Assembly: GCA_033856195.1 (NCBI GenBank) | Contig: JAWVFL010000029.1 | Location: 1 to 64,000 of the forward strand | From: VRUE01 sp033856195 | GTDB lineage: Bacteria; Actinomycetota; Thermoleophilia; Solirubrobacterales; 70-9 | DNA: 64,000 bases | Direction of reading: 5' to 3' | Part shown: positions 1 through 8,606 of the stretch, one piece after another | How positions within the stretch are numbered: position 1 is the first letter of the stretch | Layout: each line of letters begins with the position of its first letter | Notes under the pieces: generated by a model | Seen by the model: the letters and a program-made list of their open reading frames with translations, nothing else | The model's database searches: none | Told to the model about the DNA's origin: nothing | Translations under genes and position numbers: made by a program

Positions 1-1
1 C

Positions 2-709
2 AAGGGCGCCGACCTGGTTGCGCCCGGTAACACGATCGAGAGCTTCCTCGCCGCGGCGCGGGCTGGCGTCGACACGATCGAGCTCGACGTGCTCTGGCTG
101 CGCGACTCCCACCTGCCGCTGGAGCAACGGGCCGAGCTGGTCGTTGCTCATGATTGGCATGACGCCGAAAGCCGCACGCCGCTGACGCTGGGCGAAGCCC
201 TCGACGCTTTCCTGGCACCCCCGCTCGATCAGGTCGAGATCGATATCGACATCAAGCTGCCGGGGCGCGAGGAGGAGATCGTCGACGCGCTGCGCGAGCG
301 CGACCTGATCGGCCGGGCGATGATCTCGACGATGGAGCTCTACTCGCTGGGCCGCATCCTCGAGCTGGAGCCAAAGCTGCGCCGTGGTTGGACCTACCCC
401 AAGGTGACCAAGGATTGGACTTCGAAGCGCTGGGCTAAGGGCCCGATGCTGGCGGCGCTGGTGGCGATGCGCCAGCGCCTCCCCGGACTCGCGGCCGAGA
501 AGCTGCCCAAGTTCGGGGTCGAGTCGATGTGGGTCTACCACCCGCTGATCAGCGCCCGCCTCGCCCGCATCACCAAGCTCGCTGGGGTGGAGCTGATCGC
601 CTGGACCGTCGACGACCTCGCCCGCATGCGGCGCCTGGTAGACGCCGGCGTCGACGGCCTCGTCTCCAACGACCCCCGCCTCTTCACTCGCCTCGATCAC
701 CTCACCTAG
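2..709 (+). CDS. glycerophosphodiester phosphodiesterase, 5' end outside window
   Basis: The frame is open from base 2, so the start lies upstream of the window. The visible N-terminal part reads GNTIESF...TIELDVLWLRD...VVAHD, the GDPD-family active-site region (a Glu-x-Asp metal ligand pair followed by a catalytic His-Asp). The C-terminal part (MWVYHPLIS, then LIAWTVDD, then GVDGLVSNDP) is the usual last strands of the GDPD TIM barrel. Family members hydrolyse glycerophosphodiesters to glycerol-3-phosphate and an alcohol. No signal peptide can be judged because the N-terminus is missing. An ATG at 89 would cut off the active site and is not the real start. Confidence 0.85.
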   Translation, partial: KGADLVAPGNTIESFLAAARAGVDTIELDVLWLRDSHLPLEQRAELVVAHDWHDAESRTPLTLGEALDAFLAPPLDQVEIDIDIKLPGREEEIVDALRERDLIGRAMISTMELYSLGRILELEPKLRRGWTYPKVTKDWTSKRWAKGPMLAALVAMRQRLPGLAAEKLPKFGVESMWVYHPLISARLARITKLAGVELIAWTVDDLARMRRLVDAGVDGLVSNDPRLFTRLDHLT

Positions 710-724
710 CCCAGCCGTGGCTGC

Positions 725-769
725 TCCGGTGCGCCTTTGCCTTGATACGAGGGGATAAGGCGCACCGGA
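725..769. repeat. intergenic hairpin, copy A
   Basis: Perfect 11-bp arms TCCGGTGCGCC (725-735) and GGCGCACCGGA (759-769) enclose a 23-base loop ending in GGGGATAA. It lies between the stop of the GDPD gene (709) and the stop of the convergent gene (776), where it could act as a bidirectional terminator. Near-identical copies lie at 1685-1729 and 17101-17147. Confidence 0.8.
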
Positions 770-775
770 AGCCGT

Positions 776-1708
776 TCAGTTTGGCCTGAGCATGCGGGCG
801 ATGCGGTTTGCCACGGCGGTGGGTTCGTCTTGGACCTGTCGCCAGGTGACGCGGGCAGTGCGATAGCCGGCGGCTACCAGGAGCTGATCGCGCCAACGGT
901 CATGTTGGAAGGCCACGCTGGTGCCGTGAGTCTCTTCGCCATCCGTTTCGATCGCCAGCTTCTGCTTCTCCCAGAGCATGTCGATCTCTAGACGATGGCC
1001 ATCGATCCGGAGCCTTTCGTTGCAGCGGGGCGAGGGGAGCCCTTCCTCGATGAGAAGAGGAAGGAGGCGGGCCTCCAGGCGACTGCGTATTCGTGGACGC
1101 CTCTCTGCGGTGCCGCGCCAGGGGGCCAGGACCGCTCGGAGGCGGGGGGCGCCGCGCCTACGACCACGTGACAGCACGAGGTCTATCTCGTCGACGTCGA
1201 GCAGCCGCAGGATCGCGGCCTGCTCGACCAGGCGCCGCAGCTGTCCCCAGCCAGATTGACCCGCCATATCCACAATGGTGCGGGAGACTGTGGTGCACCG
1301 AATTCCGTTCCGGACTGCGATCTCGTCCGGATCGGGCAGTCGCACACGGTGCCAGCGGATGCCCGGTATCTTGCGCCCAGACCAGTCCGGCGGAATTACG
1401 TGGACGACAGGGAGTCGTTTGTCCCACAGCCCGAGCAGCTCCGCTGCGCTTCCGTGCGAGATAACAGTCCCGCTCTCGCACGCGAGCATGGCGGCGAGCA
1501 TCCTTCCCTGCCGGCTGATCGCACGATGGCCAATCGCGAATGTTCCACGGAAGAGCGGCTGGAGATAGCCCCACGAAATCCGGTCATCTATAGCGCCGTC
1601 ACGAAGCCCCAGTTCCCTCAACTGGCTCCGTGCGACGACGCCATGTTGTCGCACGGCGAGCATCGCAATCGCGTGACCCACGCTTCCGGTGCGCTTTTTC
1701 CCCGCCAT
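776..1708 (-). CDS. AbiEi-like / DUF559 domain protein
   Basis: A 310-residue protein of a type common in actinobacteria. The N-terminal part (about residues 16-90: RQHGVVARSQL, then FRGTFAIGH) resembles the winged-helix AbiEi antitoxin N-domain. The C-terminal part (about 215-305: LEIDMLWEKQKLAIETDGEETHG, then FQHDRWRDQLLVAAGY) resembles the DUF559/Vsr-like PD-(D/E)xK fold with its conserved Asp-x-Asp and Glu. No cognate AbiEii toxin is adjacent, so it is probably not part of a working toxin-antitoxin pair. The first ATG (1708) sits inside hairpin repeat copy B, so the first residues (MAGKKRTGSV) are encoded by the repeat. An internal ATG at residue 16 (1663) would start just before the conserved domain and is a serious alternative start. 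Confidence 0.7.
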   Translation of the reverse strand: MAGKKRTGSVGHAIAMLAVRQHGVVARSQLRELGLRDGAIDDRISWGYLQPLFRGTFAIGHRAISRQGRMLAAMLACESGTVISHGSAAELLGLWDKRLPVVHVIPPDWSGRKIPGIRWHRVRLPDPDEIAVRNGIRCTTVSRTIVDMAGQSGWGQLRRLVEQAAILRLLDVDEIDLVLSRGRRRGAPRLRAVLAPWRGTAERRPRIRSRLEARLLPLLIEEGLPSPRCNERLRIDGHRLEIDMLWEKQKLAIETDGEETHGTSVAFQHDRWRDQLLVAAGYRTARVTWRQVQDEPTAVANRIARMLRPN

Positions 1709-1729
1709 GAGGGGATAAGGCGCACCGGA
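1685..1729. repeat. intergenic hairpin, copy B
   Basis: Arms TCCGGTGCGCT (1685-1695) and GGCGCACCGGA (1719-1729) pair over 11 positions with one G-T pair. The loop contains ATGAGGGGATAA. This copy overlaps the annotated start codon of the minus-strand gene ending at 776 and lies upstream of it. Copies A and B therefore flank that gene. Confidence 0.8.
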
Positions 1730-1764
1730 GCCGGGTTCGCCCCGGGGGGCGGGTTCGGCTTGGG

Positions 1765-2622
1765 TTAGATGGTGCCCGGAGTGGCGGTTGGTGGGGCGTT
1801 GCGGCCCTTGCGGGTGCGTACGGCCGAGTTGAGCTCGTCGGCGGTGAACCCGCCGACCGCCTCGCCATCCAGGGCGTAGCGGTAGAGGGCCACGCCGAAG
1901 ATGTTGCTGAGTGCGCTCGAGACGAGCATCGAGATCGCCAGGCCGATCACGCCGAGGACCAGCAGCAGGGCGCCGGCGAAGCCGGCCGATGCCCAGATCA
2001 GGAAGCCGGCGAAGATCAGCAGTGCCGACGGCAGGACACCGAAGAGGAAGACGGCGCCGCCGATCGCGATGTTGCCGGTCACCTGGGCTCCCCAGCGCGA
2101 CTTGAAGAGGCTCGACGAGCGCTTCAGCGTCTCGAACGGCCCGGTCCCCTCTAGCGCGATCACCGGCACGGCGAGGAAGGTGATCAGCGACCAGCCGACG
2201 GCGAGCAGGCGGCCTGCGATCTGGCCGAGGGCGCCCTGGTTCTCGAGCGCGCTGAGCACGATGCCGATCGCGGTCGAGACGGCGGCCCAGCCGGCGATCT
2301 GGGAGAGGCGCGTGCGCGCCACCGCCAGTCCGTCGTCCACGCCGGCCTCGCGGCCGTGGAAGATCATGTCGGCGGCGGCGGCGAGGCCAACGCTGAAGTA
2401 GGTGCCGATCACGGCGAGCAGGTAGAAGCCGATCACGGCCAGAGCGCCGCCAAAGATCGTCTGGTCATCCTCGATCAGGTAGACGCCGGGACCGATGACG
2501 ATGATCGCGCAGACGATCGTCGCGGCCCCACCGTAGAGGGGGAAGCGCAGCAGCGCGGGGTTTTCGCGCAGCAGGCCCCAGCTCTTCTTGGTCAGCTGCC
2601 AACCGCGTTTGATCCTGCTCAT
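1765..2622 (-). CDS. DUF6159-like multi-pass membrane protein
   Basis: A 285-residue protein beginning MSRIKRGWQLTKKSWGLL and carrying about six hydrophobic segments (residues 30-55, 60-85, 110-135, 140-165, 195-225, 230-255). This is the pattern of the actinobacterial DUF6159 family, whose function is unknown. The start at 2622 was chosen because AAGGAGA lies just upstream and the ATG overlaps the stop of the ABC1 kinase gene as ATGA, indicating translational coupling. A longer reading upstream would only run antisense-free through the neighbouring gene in another frame and has no support. Confidence 0.75.
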   Translation of the reverse strand: MSRIKRGWQLTKKSWGLLRENPALLRFPLYGGAATIVCAIIVIGPGVYLIEDDQTIFGGALAVIGFYLLAVIGTYFSVGLAAAADMIFHGREAGVDDGLAVARTRLSQIAGWAAVSTAIGIVLSALENQGALGQIAGRLLAVGWSLITFLAVPVIALEGTGPFETLKRSSSLFKSRWGAQVTGNIAIGGAVFLFGVLPSALLIFAGFLIWASAGFAGALLLVLGVIGLAISMLVSSALSNIFGVALYRYALDGEAVGGFTADELNSAVRTRKGRNAPPTATPGTI

Positions 2623-4052
2623 CGCTGCTCTCCTTCCAAAGACCTCTCGACAATCGGCGTCTGCATCACGCCTCTTCCCTCGAAGTACTCCCACTCCTCC
2701 TCGCCCAGCGGCGTCGCGGGCGCGTCGGCGTAGATCCACTCGCGCATGATCCGGTGCCAGTTGCGCTTCGCCTGCAGCTGGCCGAGCACGGCGACGACGC
2801 CGATTTCCATCCGTCGTCCCATCAGCTCGTCCGCCGGCATCGCCTCGCGTCGCATCAGGTCGTAGTACTCGGAGCGGGGGTCGTTGGTCGACTCGATGAT
2901 CTTCATCACCCGTTTGGCGCTGATCTCGATCTCGCGGTCTTCGATGTACCAACCGCCGACCGCGCGCATGTGCTCGAGCAGCCGCTCGGCGTCGAGCTTG
3001 GACGGGTTCTTGATGAAGCCGAGGTCGTGCAGGGCTTTGCGGAAGTCCTCCGGGTCGTCGCGCGAGGCGGCGTCGAAGGCGCGCTGCTCGAGCACGATCT
3101 GCTCGTGGTCGAGCTTCTTGGTCATGCCGAAGTCCAGGAAGGCGACGCGGCCGTCGGCGAGCAGGATGTAGTTACCGGGGTGGGGGTCGGCGTTGAAGTG
3201 CTGCAGGTGGTAGATCGAGCCGAAGCTGCCGCGGAAGACGATCTCGCCGAAGCGGCTGCGCTCCTCGTGCGGCAGCGCCTTGACCTGCTCGAAGCCAAGG
3301 CCCTCGACCAGCTCGGTGACCAGCACACGGCGGCGCGAGAGCCGCGTGATCACTTCCGGCACGTAGATGAAGGGGTGGTCGCGGTAGGCGCGCGAGAAGG
3401 TGCGCTGGTTCTGTGCCTCGTACTCGTAGTCGAGCTCCTCCATCACCCGTTCGCGCAGCTCCTTGGCGATCGCCTTGGCGTCGAGGCCGGGGGCGAGGGC
3501 GCGGGCGAGGCGCACGAGCGTGCCGGCGTTGCGCAGGTCGGCGTCGAGCGCCTCGGCGATCCCCGGATACTGGATCTTGACCGCGACGATGCGCCCGTCG
3601 AGCAGCTCGGCACGGTGCACCTGGCCGATCGAGGCGGCGGCGAAGGCCTCGTGCTCGAACTCGGCAAAGAGCTCGGAGAGCGGTTCGCCGTCGTACTCCT
3701 CCTCGAGCACTTTCTCGACCTTCTCCCAGGGCATCGCCGGCGCGTCGGTGCGCAGCTTGGCCAGCTGCTCCTGGTAGATCTCGCGGTACTCGTCGGGGAT
3801 GAACTCGGTGTCGATGAAGGAGGCGAACTGGCCGAGCTTCATCGCCGCACCCTTCATCTGGCCCAGCGCGCCGACCATCTTCATCGCCGTCTCCAGGTGG
3901 CGCTGCTCGAGCCGCTCCTTGCTCGACTCATCGGAGCGGCCGACGTTGGTCGCCTTCGTTCCGGCGTAACGGGCGCCCTGCACGCCGACGATCGAGCCCA
4001 GCTTCGCCGAGCGGCGCACGCGTCCCTTGGGGATCTTCGAGCCCTCGCTCAT
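2619..4052 (-). CDS. ABC1/AarF (UbiB-like) atypical kinase
   Basis: A 477-residue protein. The family hallmarks are visible: KxGQ-like AAMKLGQFASF near residue 75 (the ABC1 signature), a Gly/Ala-rich loop EAFAAASIGQVHRA near 140, the VAIK-type lysine in IVAVKIQYPG, and the catalytic/metal motifs HFNADPHPGNY and FLDFGM near 280-305. Family members are ATPase/kinase-like proteins linked to quinone or lipid metabolism. ATG 4052 (MSEGSKIPKGR) was chosen over an upstream ATG at 4169 because the extra 39 residues are poorly conserved in style and overlap the divergent rplY promoter region. It is coupled (ATGA) to the downstream membrane protein gene. Confidence 0.88.
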   Translation of the reverse strand: MSEGSKIPKGRVRRSAKLGSIVGVQGARYAGTKATNVGRSDESSKERLEQRHLETAMKMVGALGQMKGAAMKLGQFASFIDTEFIPDEYREIYQEQLAKLRTDAPAMPWEKVEKVLEEEYDGEPLSELFAEFEHEAFAAASIGQVHRAELLDGRIVAVKIQYPGIAEALDADLRNAGTLVRLARALAPGLDAKAIAKELRERVMEELDYEYEAQNQRTFSRAYRDHPFIYVPEVITRLSRRRVLVTELVEGLGFEQVKALPHEERSRFGEIVFRGSFGSIYHLQHFNADPHPGNYILLADGRVAFLDFGMTKKLDHEQIVLEQRAFDAASRDDPEDFRKALHDLGFIKNPSKLDAERLLEHMRAVGGWYIEDREIEISAKRVMKIIESTNDPRSEYYDLMRREAMPADELMGRRMEIGVVAVLGQLQAKRNWHRIMREWIYADAPATPLGEEEWEYFEGRGVMQTPIVERSLEGEQR

Positions 4053-4110
4053 GGCTGCAAGGTTGCCACAGGTTCCGAATTCGCCTCTTTCTCTATCCTC
4101 TCCCGTCCGA

Positions 4111-4800
4111 ATGGCTCGTGGACGCGAAACCCTCAAGGTTGCACCCCGCAGCGATTTCGGCTCCCGCACCTCCCGCCGCCTGCGGCGAGAGGGGCTCGTG
4201 CCGGGCGTCGTCTACAGCGGCGGCTCCGAGGCGCGCGCCTTCCAGGTCGCAGAACGCGACGTGCGCAACGTGCTCGGCGAAGGCGCCGCGCTCTTCGACC
4301 TCGAGATCGAGGGCGGCAAAGCCGTCCCGGTCGTGGTCAAGGAGCAGCAGCTGCACCCCGTGCGCGGCAGCCTCCAGCACATCGACCTGCAGGAGGTGCG
4401 CCTCGACGAGGCAATCCAGGCCGAGGTCGCAATCGAGCTGGAGGGAACCGAGGTCGCCCCTGGCGTCAAAGGCGGCGGCGTGCTCGAGCACGTCACCCGC
4501 GAGGTCACCGTCGAAGCGCTGCCGGCCGAGATTCCCGATCAAATCGTCGCCGACGTCTCGGCGATGGAGATCAACGACACCCTGCAGCTCTCGGCGCTCG
4601 TCGTCCCCGAGGGCGTGACGCTCGTCGCCGACGATCCCGACGAGGTGACGATCGCGACTCTCTCGCCGCCGCGCGTCGAGGAAGAGCCCGAGCCCGCCGT
4701 CGAGGAGGAGACAGAGCTGATCGGCGAGGAGGGCGAGGCGCCCGCCGCCGAAGAGGGTGGCGAGTCCGAGGGCGACTCGGGCGACTCCGGCGGGGAGTAG
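4111..4800 (+). CDS. rplY: ribosomal protein bL25 (general stress protein Ctc type)
   Basis: A 229-residue long-form bL25 that binds 5S rRNA in the large ribosomal subunit. The N-terminal 5S-binding domain (about 1-95) shows R-x-x-G-S-R-x-x-R-R-L-R-R-E-G-L-V-P-G, VVYSG and VKEQQLHPVRG; the C-terminal TL5/Ctc domain follows (EVAIELEGTEVAPGVKGGG to VTIATLSPP). The tail from about residue 195 is a very acidic Glu/Ser/Gly extension, as in many actinobacteria. ATG 4111 starts MARGRETLKV, matching the family start. It lies directly upstream of pth, a common gene order. Confidence 0.92.
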   Translation: MARGRETLKVAPRSDFGSRTSRRLRREGLVPGVVYSGGSEARAFQVAERDVRNVLGEGAALFDLEIEGGKAVPVVVKEQQLHPVRGSLQHIDLQEVRLDEAIQAEVAIELEGTEVAPGVKGGGVLEHVTREVTVEALPAEIPDQIVADVSAMEINDTLQLSALVVPEGVTLVADDPDEVTIATLSPPRVEEEPEPAVEEETELIGEEGEAPAAEEGGESEGDSGDSGGE

Positions 4801-4802
4801 CC

Positions 4803-5411
4803 CTGTCGATCTTTCGCCGCCGCCGGGCCGAGCACGGCGAGGGCGAGCAGGCCGGCGACCGCATCCTGATCGTCGGTCTCGGCAATCCAGGCGAGCGCTA
4901 CGCCGCGACCCGGCACAACGTCGGCTTCGAGGTGGCGGCGGAGCTGTCGCGGCGCTGGGACCTGCCCAAGGCGAAGTCGAAGTTCGGGGGGCTGCTCGCC
5001 GAAGGCCGGATCGGCCCCGGCGGGCCACGGGTGGCGATCCTGCTGCCGCAGACCCAGATGAACGTCTCGGGCGACTCGGCCGGCCCGGCACGCGGCTCGC
5101 TGCGCACGCCGCTCGACCGCGTGATCGTCCTCCATGACGAGATCGACCTGCCCTTCGGCGAGGTGCGGGTGCGGCTCGGAGGCGGCCTGGCAGGCCACAA
5201 CGGCCTGAAGAGCCTCAAGCGCGGCTTCGGCGACGCCGAGTTCTGGCGCGTGCGGGTGGGCGTCGGCCGCCCCGACTCCACCGACCCCGAGATCGTCGCC
5301 TCCTACGTGCTCGGTCGCTTCCGCGAGCCTCACGAGGAGGTCCAGGCTCTGGTCGGGCGTTCGGCCGACGAGGCGGAGAGACTGGTCGAAGAGCTAGGTT
5401 CCACGCCGTGA
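4803..5411 (+). CDS. pth: peptidyl-tRNA hydrolase (probable CTG start)
   Basis: This enzyme hydrolyses peptidyl-tRNA released by stalled ribosomes. Family residues are all visible: GLGNPG with Asn, TRHNVGF with the catalytic His, MNVSG, HDEIDLPFG with the catalytic Asp, and GHNGLKS. There is no in-frame ATG, GTG or TTG between the rplY stop (4798-4800) and the conserved GLGNPG. The best candidate is CTG at 4803, two bases after the stop, with GGGGAG five bases upstream. That gives a start of SIFRRRR like relatives. The 3' end overlaps the next gene by GTGA. Confidence 0.85.
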   Translation: MSIFRRRRAEHGEGEQAGDRILIVGLGNPGERYAATRHNVGFEVAAELSRRWDLPKAKSKFGGLLAEGRIGPGGPRVAILLPQTQMNVSGDSAGPARGSLRTPLDRVIVLHDEIDLPFGEVRVRLGGGLAGHNGLKSLKRGFGDAEFWRVRVGVGRPDSTDPEIVASYVLGRFREPHEEVQALVGRSADEAERLVEELGSTP

Positions 5412-6139
5412 GCGCGGCTACAGAGGTGACCAGCTACGAGGTCGACGAGCAGGGCGTTGCGGTGCTGCGCCTGCAGCGGCCGAAATCGCGCAACGCGATC
5501 GATACCCAGATGCTGCTGGAGCTGCTCGAGCATCTGGCGGTGGCGCGAGCCGACGAGGCAGTCAGGGTCCTCGTCTTCAGCTCCCCAGACCACATGGGCC
5601 TCTCGGCCGGCGCCGATTTGAGGGAGGAGTTGGACGAGGACGGCAAAGTGCGGCGAATCCAGCTGTTCAGCGACCTCTACAGCGGGGTCGTCGAGTTCCC
5701 GAAGCCGACGATCGCGGTTTGCCACGGCGACGTGGTCGGTGGCGGCGCTGAGCTCTCGGTCGCCTGCGACATGCGGGTCGGCGGCTCCAACCTGCGCATG
5801 CGTTTCCCTGGCGCGGCGCTGGGAGTGCCGGTCGGCCCGGCCCGGCTGGTGACGCTCTGCGGTCTCGCGGCCGCCAAGTACCTGCTGCTCTCCTCGCGCA
5901 CGATCGGAGCCGACGAGGCGCTGCGCCTGGGTCTGGTCAACCGGGTCGCGCCTGCCGCGGCGACCGAGGAAGCAGCGCTGGAGCTGGCCGCCGAGGTTGC
6001 GGCGTATCCACCCGACGCGGTGGCCCGTCTCAAGCAGATGCTGCACAGGTGGGACGACGTCGAGGGACGCACCCAGGCCGAGGGAGCCCGCCATGTCGAT
6101 TGGTTGCGCGGCGGTCCCAGTCAGCCCTATCGTCCCTGA
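5408..6139 (+). CDS. enoyl-CoA hydratase/isomerase family protein
   Basis: A 243-residue crotonase-fold protein. The oxyanion-hole segments are visible: GLSAGADL near residue 65 and a GGGAELSVACDMRV stretch near 115 that carries the Glu used as general acid/base in enoyl-CoA hydratases. Substrate cannot be assigned. GTG 5408 overlaps the pth stop (GTGA), so the two genes are translationally coupled. Confidence 0.85.
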   Translation: MSAATEVTSYEVDEQGVAVLRLQRPKSRNAIDTQMLLELLEHLAVARADEAVRVLVFSSPDHMGLSAGADLREELDEDGKVRRIQLFSDLYSGVVEFPKPTIAVCHGDVVGGGAELSVACDMRVGGSNLRMRFPGAALGVPVGPARLVTLCGLAAAKYLLLSSRTIGADEALRLGLVNRVAPAAATEEAALELAAEVAAYPPDAVARLKQMLHRWDDVEGRTQAEGARHVDWLRGGPSQPYRP

Positions 6140-6147
6140 GCCCGGCC

Positions 6148-6166
6148 GCTAGCCCGTTTGGCTAGC
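6148..6166. terminator. short hairpin downstream of the hydratase gene
   Basis: GCTAGCC (6148-6154) pairs with GGCTAGC (6160-6166) around a CGTTT loop, nine bases after the hydratase stop. There is no U-tract, so it may be only a weak or Rho-assisted terminator. Confidence 0.35.
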
Positions 6167-6235
6167 CGACTGCGCAATCGCCGCGACGCTGGATAGGGTC
6201 GCGGTACTCGTCCGTTGCCTGCCCAGGAGGGTCGC

Positions 6236-8545
6236 TTGAAAACCTTCATCGCACTGCTCGTTGCCATCGTCTGTCTGCTCGCGATCCCTGCTACCGCGCT
6301 AGCTGCGGAATTCACCGTCGACAGCACCGCCGACGAACCAGATGCGGGAGGCCTCAATGGCGTCTGCCTTTCCGTCGGTCTCAAATGCACCCTGCGGGCG
6401 GCGATCGAAGAGTCGAACAGCTCGACCGGAACCAAGGACACGATCAAATTCAGCGGCTCCATCTTCGAAGGGCTGACCGGCGACACGGTCGCGATCGGTT
6501 CTAGCCTGACGATCACGGCGCCGGTGAAGATCGACGGGAAGTTCAACGGGGCGCAGTGCAACACCTCGGCGGGCGTGAAAGGCCCGTGCGTGGAAGTCAG
6601 CGGTCCTGCTTCCGGTTCGTCCTTGGTCGTCGAAAACGCAAACGACGTCGAAATCGAAGGTCTCGCGATCACCGGTGCGACTGGCGCAGGTGCCGCCGCC
6701 ATCAACGTGATCAACAGCTCGGCAGAATTCGAAGCGCGGGCCGACTGGATCGGCGTGAAACTCGACGGCAGCGCCGGAGCAAACAACAAGGGCATCTTCT
6801 TGGATCCCGACTCGAACGGCGGGACGATCGGCGGGAAAGAAACGGCCGACCGCAACGTATTCGCCAACAACTCCTTCGAGGGTCTCGACATCGAGGGCGC
6901 CGACAATGCCGACGTCCTCGGCAACTACTTCGGCGTCAAACCCGATGGCGCCACGCGGGCGGCCAATGGCAAGAACATCGAGATCACCGACACGATCGCC
7001 TTCGAAGCGAACGGCGACGAAGTCGGCACGACGGTCGAAGGCGCGGCCGTGACGACGCAGGCCTGCGATGGGGGCTGCAATGTGATCTCCGGGTCGAACG
7101 GCTCTGGCGTCGACCTCGTCGGCGACGGCATCGGCCAGAACGAGCTGCCGGCGGACGGGCCGACGACCGTGAGTGGAAATTACGTCGGGTTGAATTCCGG
7201 CGGAGTCACGCCTGTGCCCACCGGCGCCGTCTTCGACGTCTTCGCCGGCGCCGCCGAAGACGTCACGGTCGGCGGCACGAAAGCCGGCAACACCAACTAC
7301 ATAGCGGGCGGCAGCTATGGCATCTACCAGGAAAACAGCAACGGATTCCAGGCTCTCGGCAACGTGATCGGGCGTCGCCCGGGTGGCGCCGGGGTCAGCG
7401 GTACCAGCACAGCCGGGATTTTCCTCTTCTCGCTCAGCAGCACCGGTCGAGAGACCGTTGAGGGCAACACGATCCGCGTCGACGGCGGGGCCGGGATAGA
7501 GCAGCGGTTCGGCGGCGCCGACATCGCCGGCAACTCGATCGAAGAAGGCCAGTACGGCATCCTGACCTTCGGGGCGCCGGCCGGACCGGGCAGCAATGTG
7601 ATCGAAGAAAACACGATCGTCAACGCCGAACTCAACGCGGTCCTGATCAAAAACGAAAACAACCTGCTCACCGGCAACCTGTTCGAAGGGGCGGGCCAGG
7701 CGGCAATCAGGATCGAGGGCGCAACTGGGACGGGCAATCTGATCGGCGGCGACCTCGAATCCGAAGAAAACGAGATCTCCGGCAGCGGCGGCGATGCGAT
7801 CGAGGTCGTCGACCCCGAAGACACCGACACCCAGATCAAGAGAAACTTCGGCTCCGGCAACGGCGGCCTCTTCATCGACCTCGGCGCCAACGGCCCCGGC
7901 AACAGCGTCTCGGGACCCAATGACGGCATCCAGCCTCCGAGCATCGGTAGCGCCAAACTGACCGGCGCCAGCGGCAGCGGCGCGCTCCCAGGCGCGGAAA
8001 TAAGGGTGTTCCGCAAGGCCACTTCCTCACCGGGCGAGATCGAGTCCTTCCTTGGCGAGGCGAAAGCCGACGGAAGCGGCAATTGGAGTGTCACCTACGC
8101 AGCCGCGATCCCCGGCGAAACGCGGATCGCGGCGACCCAATCCGCGCTCGAAGGCACTTCCGAGCTTGCCTTCGCGACGACCGAACCGGCGCCGAGCACC
8201 GGTGGCGGGGGCGCCAAAGACGACAAAGGCGCCGGCAAGGACGACAAAGGCAAAGCCAAAGGCAAAGCCAAAGGCAAAGACGACAAAGGCGGGATTCCCG
8301 ACACCAGGATTGTCAAAGGCCCGAAGAAGAAGACCCACGCGACCACGGTCAAGTTCAAGTTCACCTCCACCGAGGACGGCTCGAAGTTCGAATGCAAGCT
8401 CGACCGTCAGAAGTTCAAGCCCTGCAAGTCGCCGAAGACCTACAAAAAGCTGAAGCCCGGCAAGCACGTCTTCAAGGTGCGGGCGGTCAAGGGCAAGAAC
8501 ATCGATCCGACACCGGCTAAGCGCAAATTCAAGGTCGTCGACTAA
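6236..8545 (+). CDS. secreted right-handed beta-helix protein with CSLREA-type repeat and Lys-rich C-terminal module
   Basis: A 769-residue exported protein. TTG 6236 has AGGAGG at 6225-6230 and gives a clean signal peptide (KTFIALLVAIVCLLAIPATALA). Next comes a CSLREA-like unit (NGVCLSVGLKCTLRAAIEE) and then a long beta-helix region (about residues 90-560) full of short N/G/V/I-rich turns such as ANNSFEGLDIEG and SGNYVGLNSGG. After it come a fibronectin-like segment, a low-complexity linker of KDDKG/GKAK repeats and a final ~90-residue Lys/Cys module (FECKLDRQKFKPCKSPK...KPGKHVFKVRAV). That last module recurs on surface proteins of this lineage and probably anchors or binds the cell surface. 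Specific function unknown. Confidence 0.8.
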   Translation: MKTFIALLVAIVCLLAIPATALAAEFTVDSTADEPDAGGLNGVCLSVGLKCTLRAAIEESNSSTGTKDTIKFSGSIFEGLTGDTVAIGSSLTITAPVKIDGKFNGAQCNTSAGVKGPCVEVSGPASGSSLVVENANDVEIEGLAITGATGAGAAAINVINSSAEFEARADWIGVKLDGSAGANNKGIFLDPDSNGGTIGGKETADRNVFANNSFEGLDIEGADNADVLGNYFGVKPDGATRAANGKNIEITDTIAFEANGDEVGTTVEGAAVTTQACDGGCNVISGSNGSGVDLVGDGIGQNELPADGPTTVSGNYVGLNSGGVTPVPTGAVFDVFAGAAEDVTVGGTKAGNTNYIAGGSYGIYQENSNGFQALGNVIGRRPGGAGVSGTSTAGIFLFSLSSTGRETVEGNTIRVDGGAGIEQRFGGADIAGNSIEEGQYGILTFGAPAGPGSNVIEENTIVNAELNAVLIKNENNLLTGNLFEGAGQAAIRIEGATGTGNLIGGDLESEENEISGSGGDAIEVVDPEDTDTQIKRNFGSGNGGLFIDLGANGPGNSVSGPNDGIQPPSIGSAKLTGASGSGALPGAEIRVFRKATSSPGEIESFLGEAKADGSGNWSVTYAAAIPGETRIAATQSALEGTSELAFATTEPAPSTGGGGAKDDKGAGKDDKGKAKGKAKGKDDKGGIPDTRIVKGPKKKTHATTVKFKFTSTEDGSKFECKLDRQKFKPCKSPKTYKKLKPGKHVFKVRAVKGKNIDPTPAKRKFKVVD

Positions 8546-8555
8546 CGCCGACGAA

Positions 8556-8604
8556 CAGGTGCAACGTTTTGTAGCCCTCCCAGGGCGATAAAACGTTGCA
8601 CCTG
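8556..8604. terminator. 15-bp bidirectional hairpin between convergent genes
   Basis: CAGGTGCAACGTTTT (8556-8570) pairs perfectly with AAAACGTTGCACCTG (8590-8604), with a nested GCCCT/AGGGC hairpin in the loop. It lies between the stops of the beta-helix gene (8545) and the GMC oxidoreductase gene (8607). Its A/T-flanked stem suits a bidirectional terminator. The loop ends in GATAA, like the three dispersed hairpins at 725, 1685 and 17101. Confidence 0.75.
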
Positions 8605-8606
8605 TG

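Noticed and set aside
2754..4100. Long plus-strand open frame antisense to the ABC1 kinase
   Set aside because: It mirrors the GC-rich minus-strand gene, which has clear kinase motifs. Only its far 3' part (from 4803) is real, as pth.
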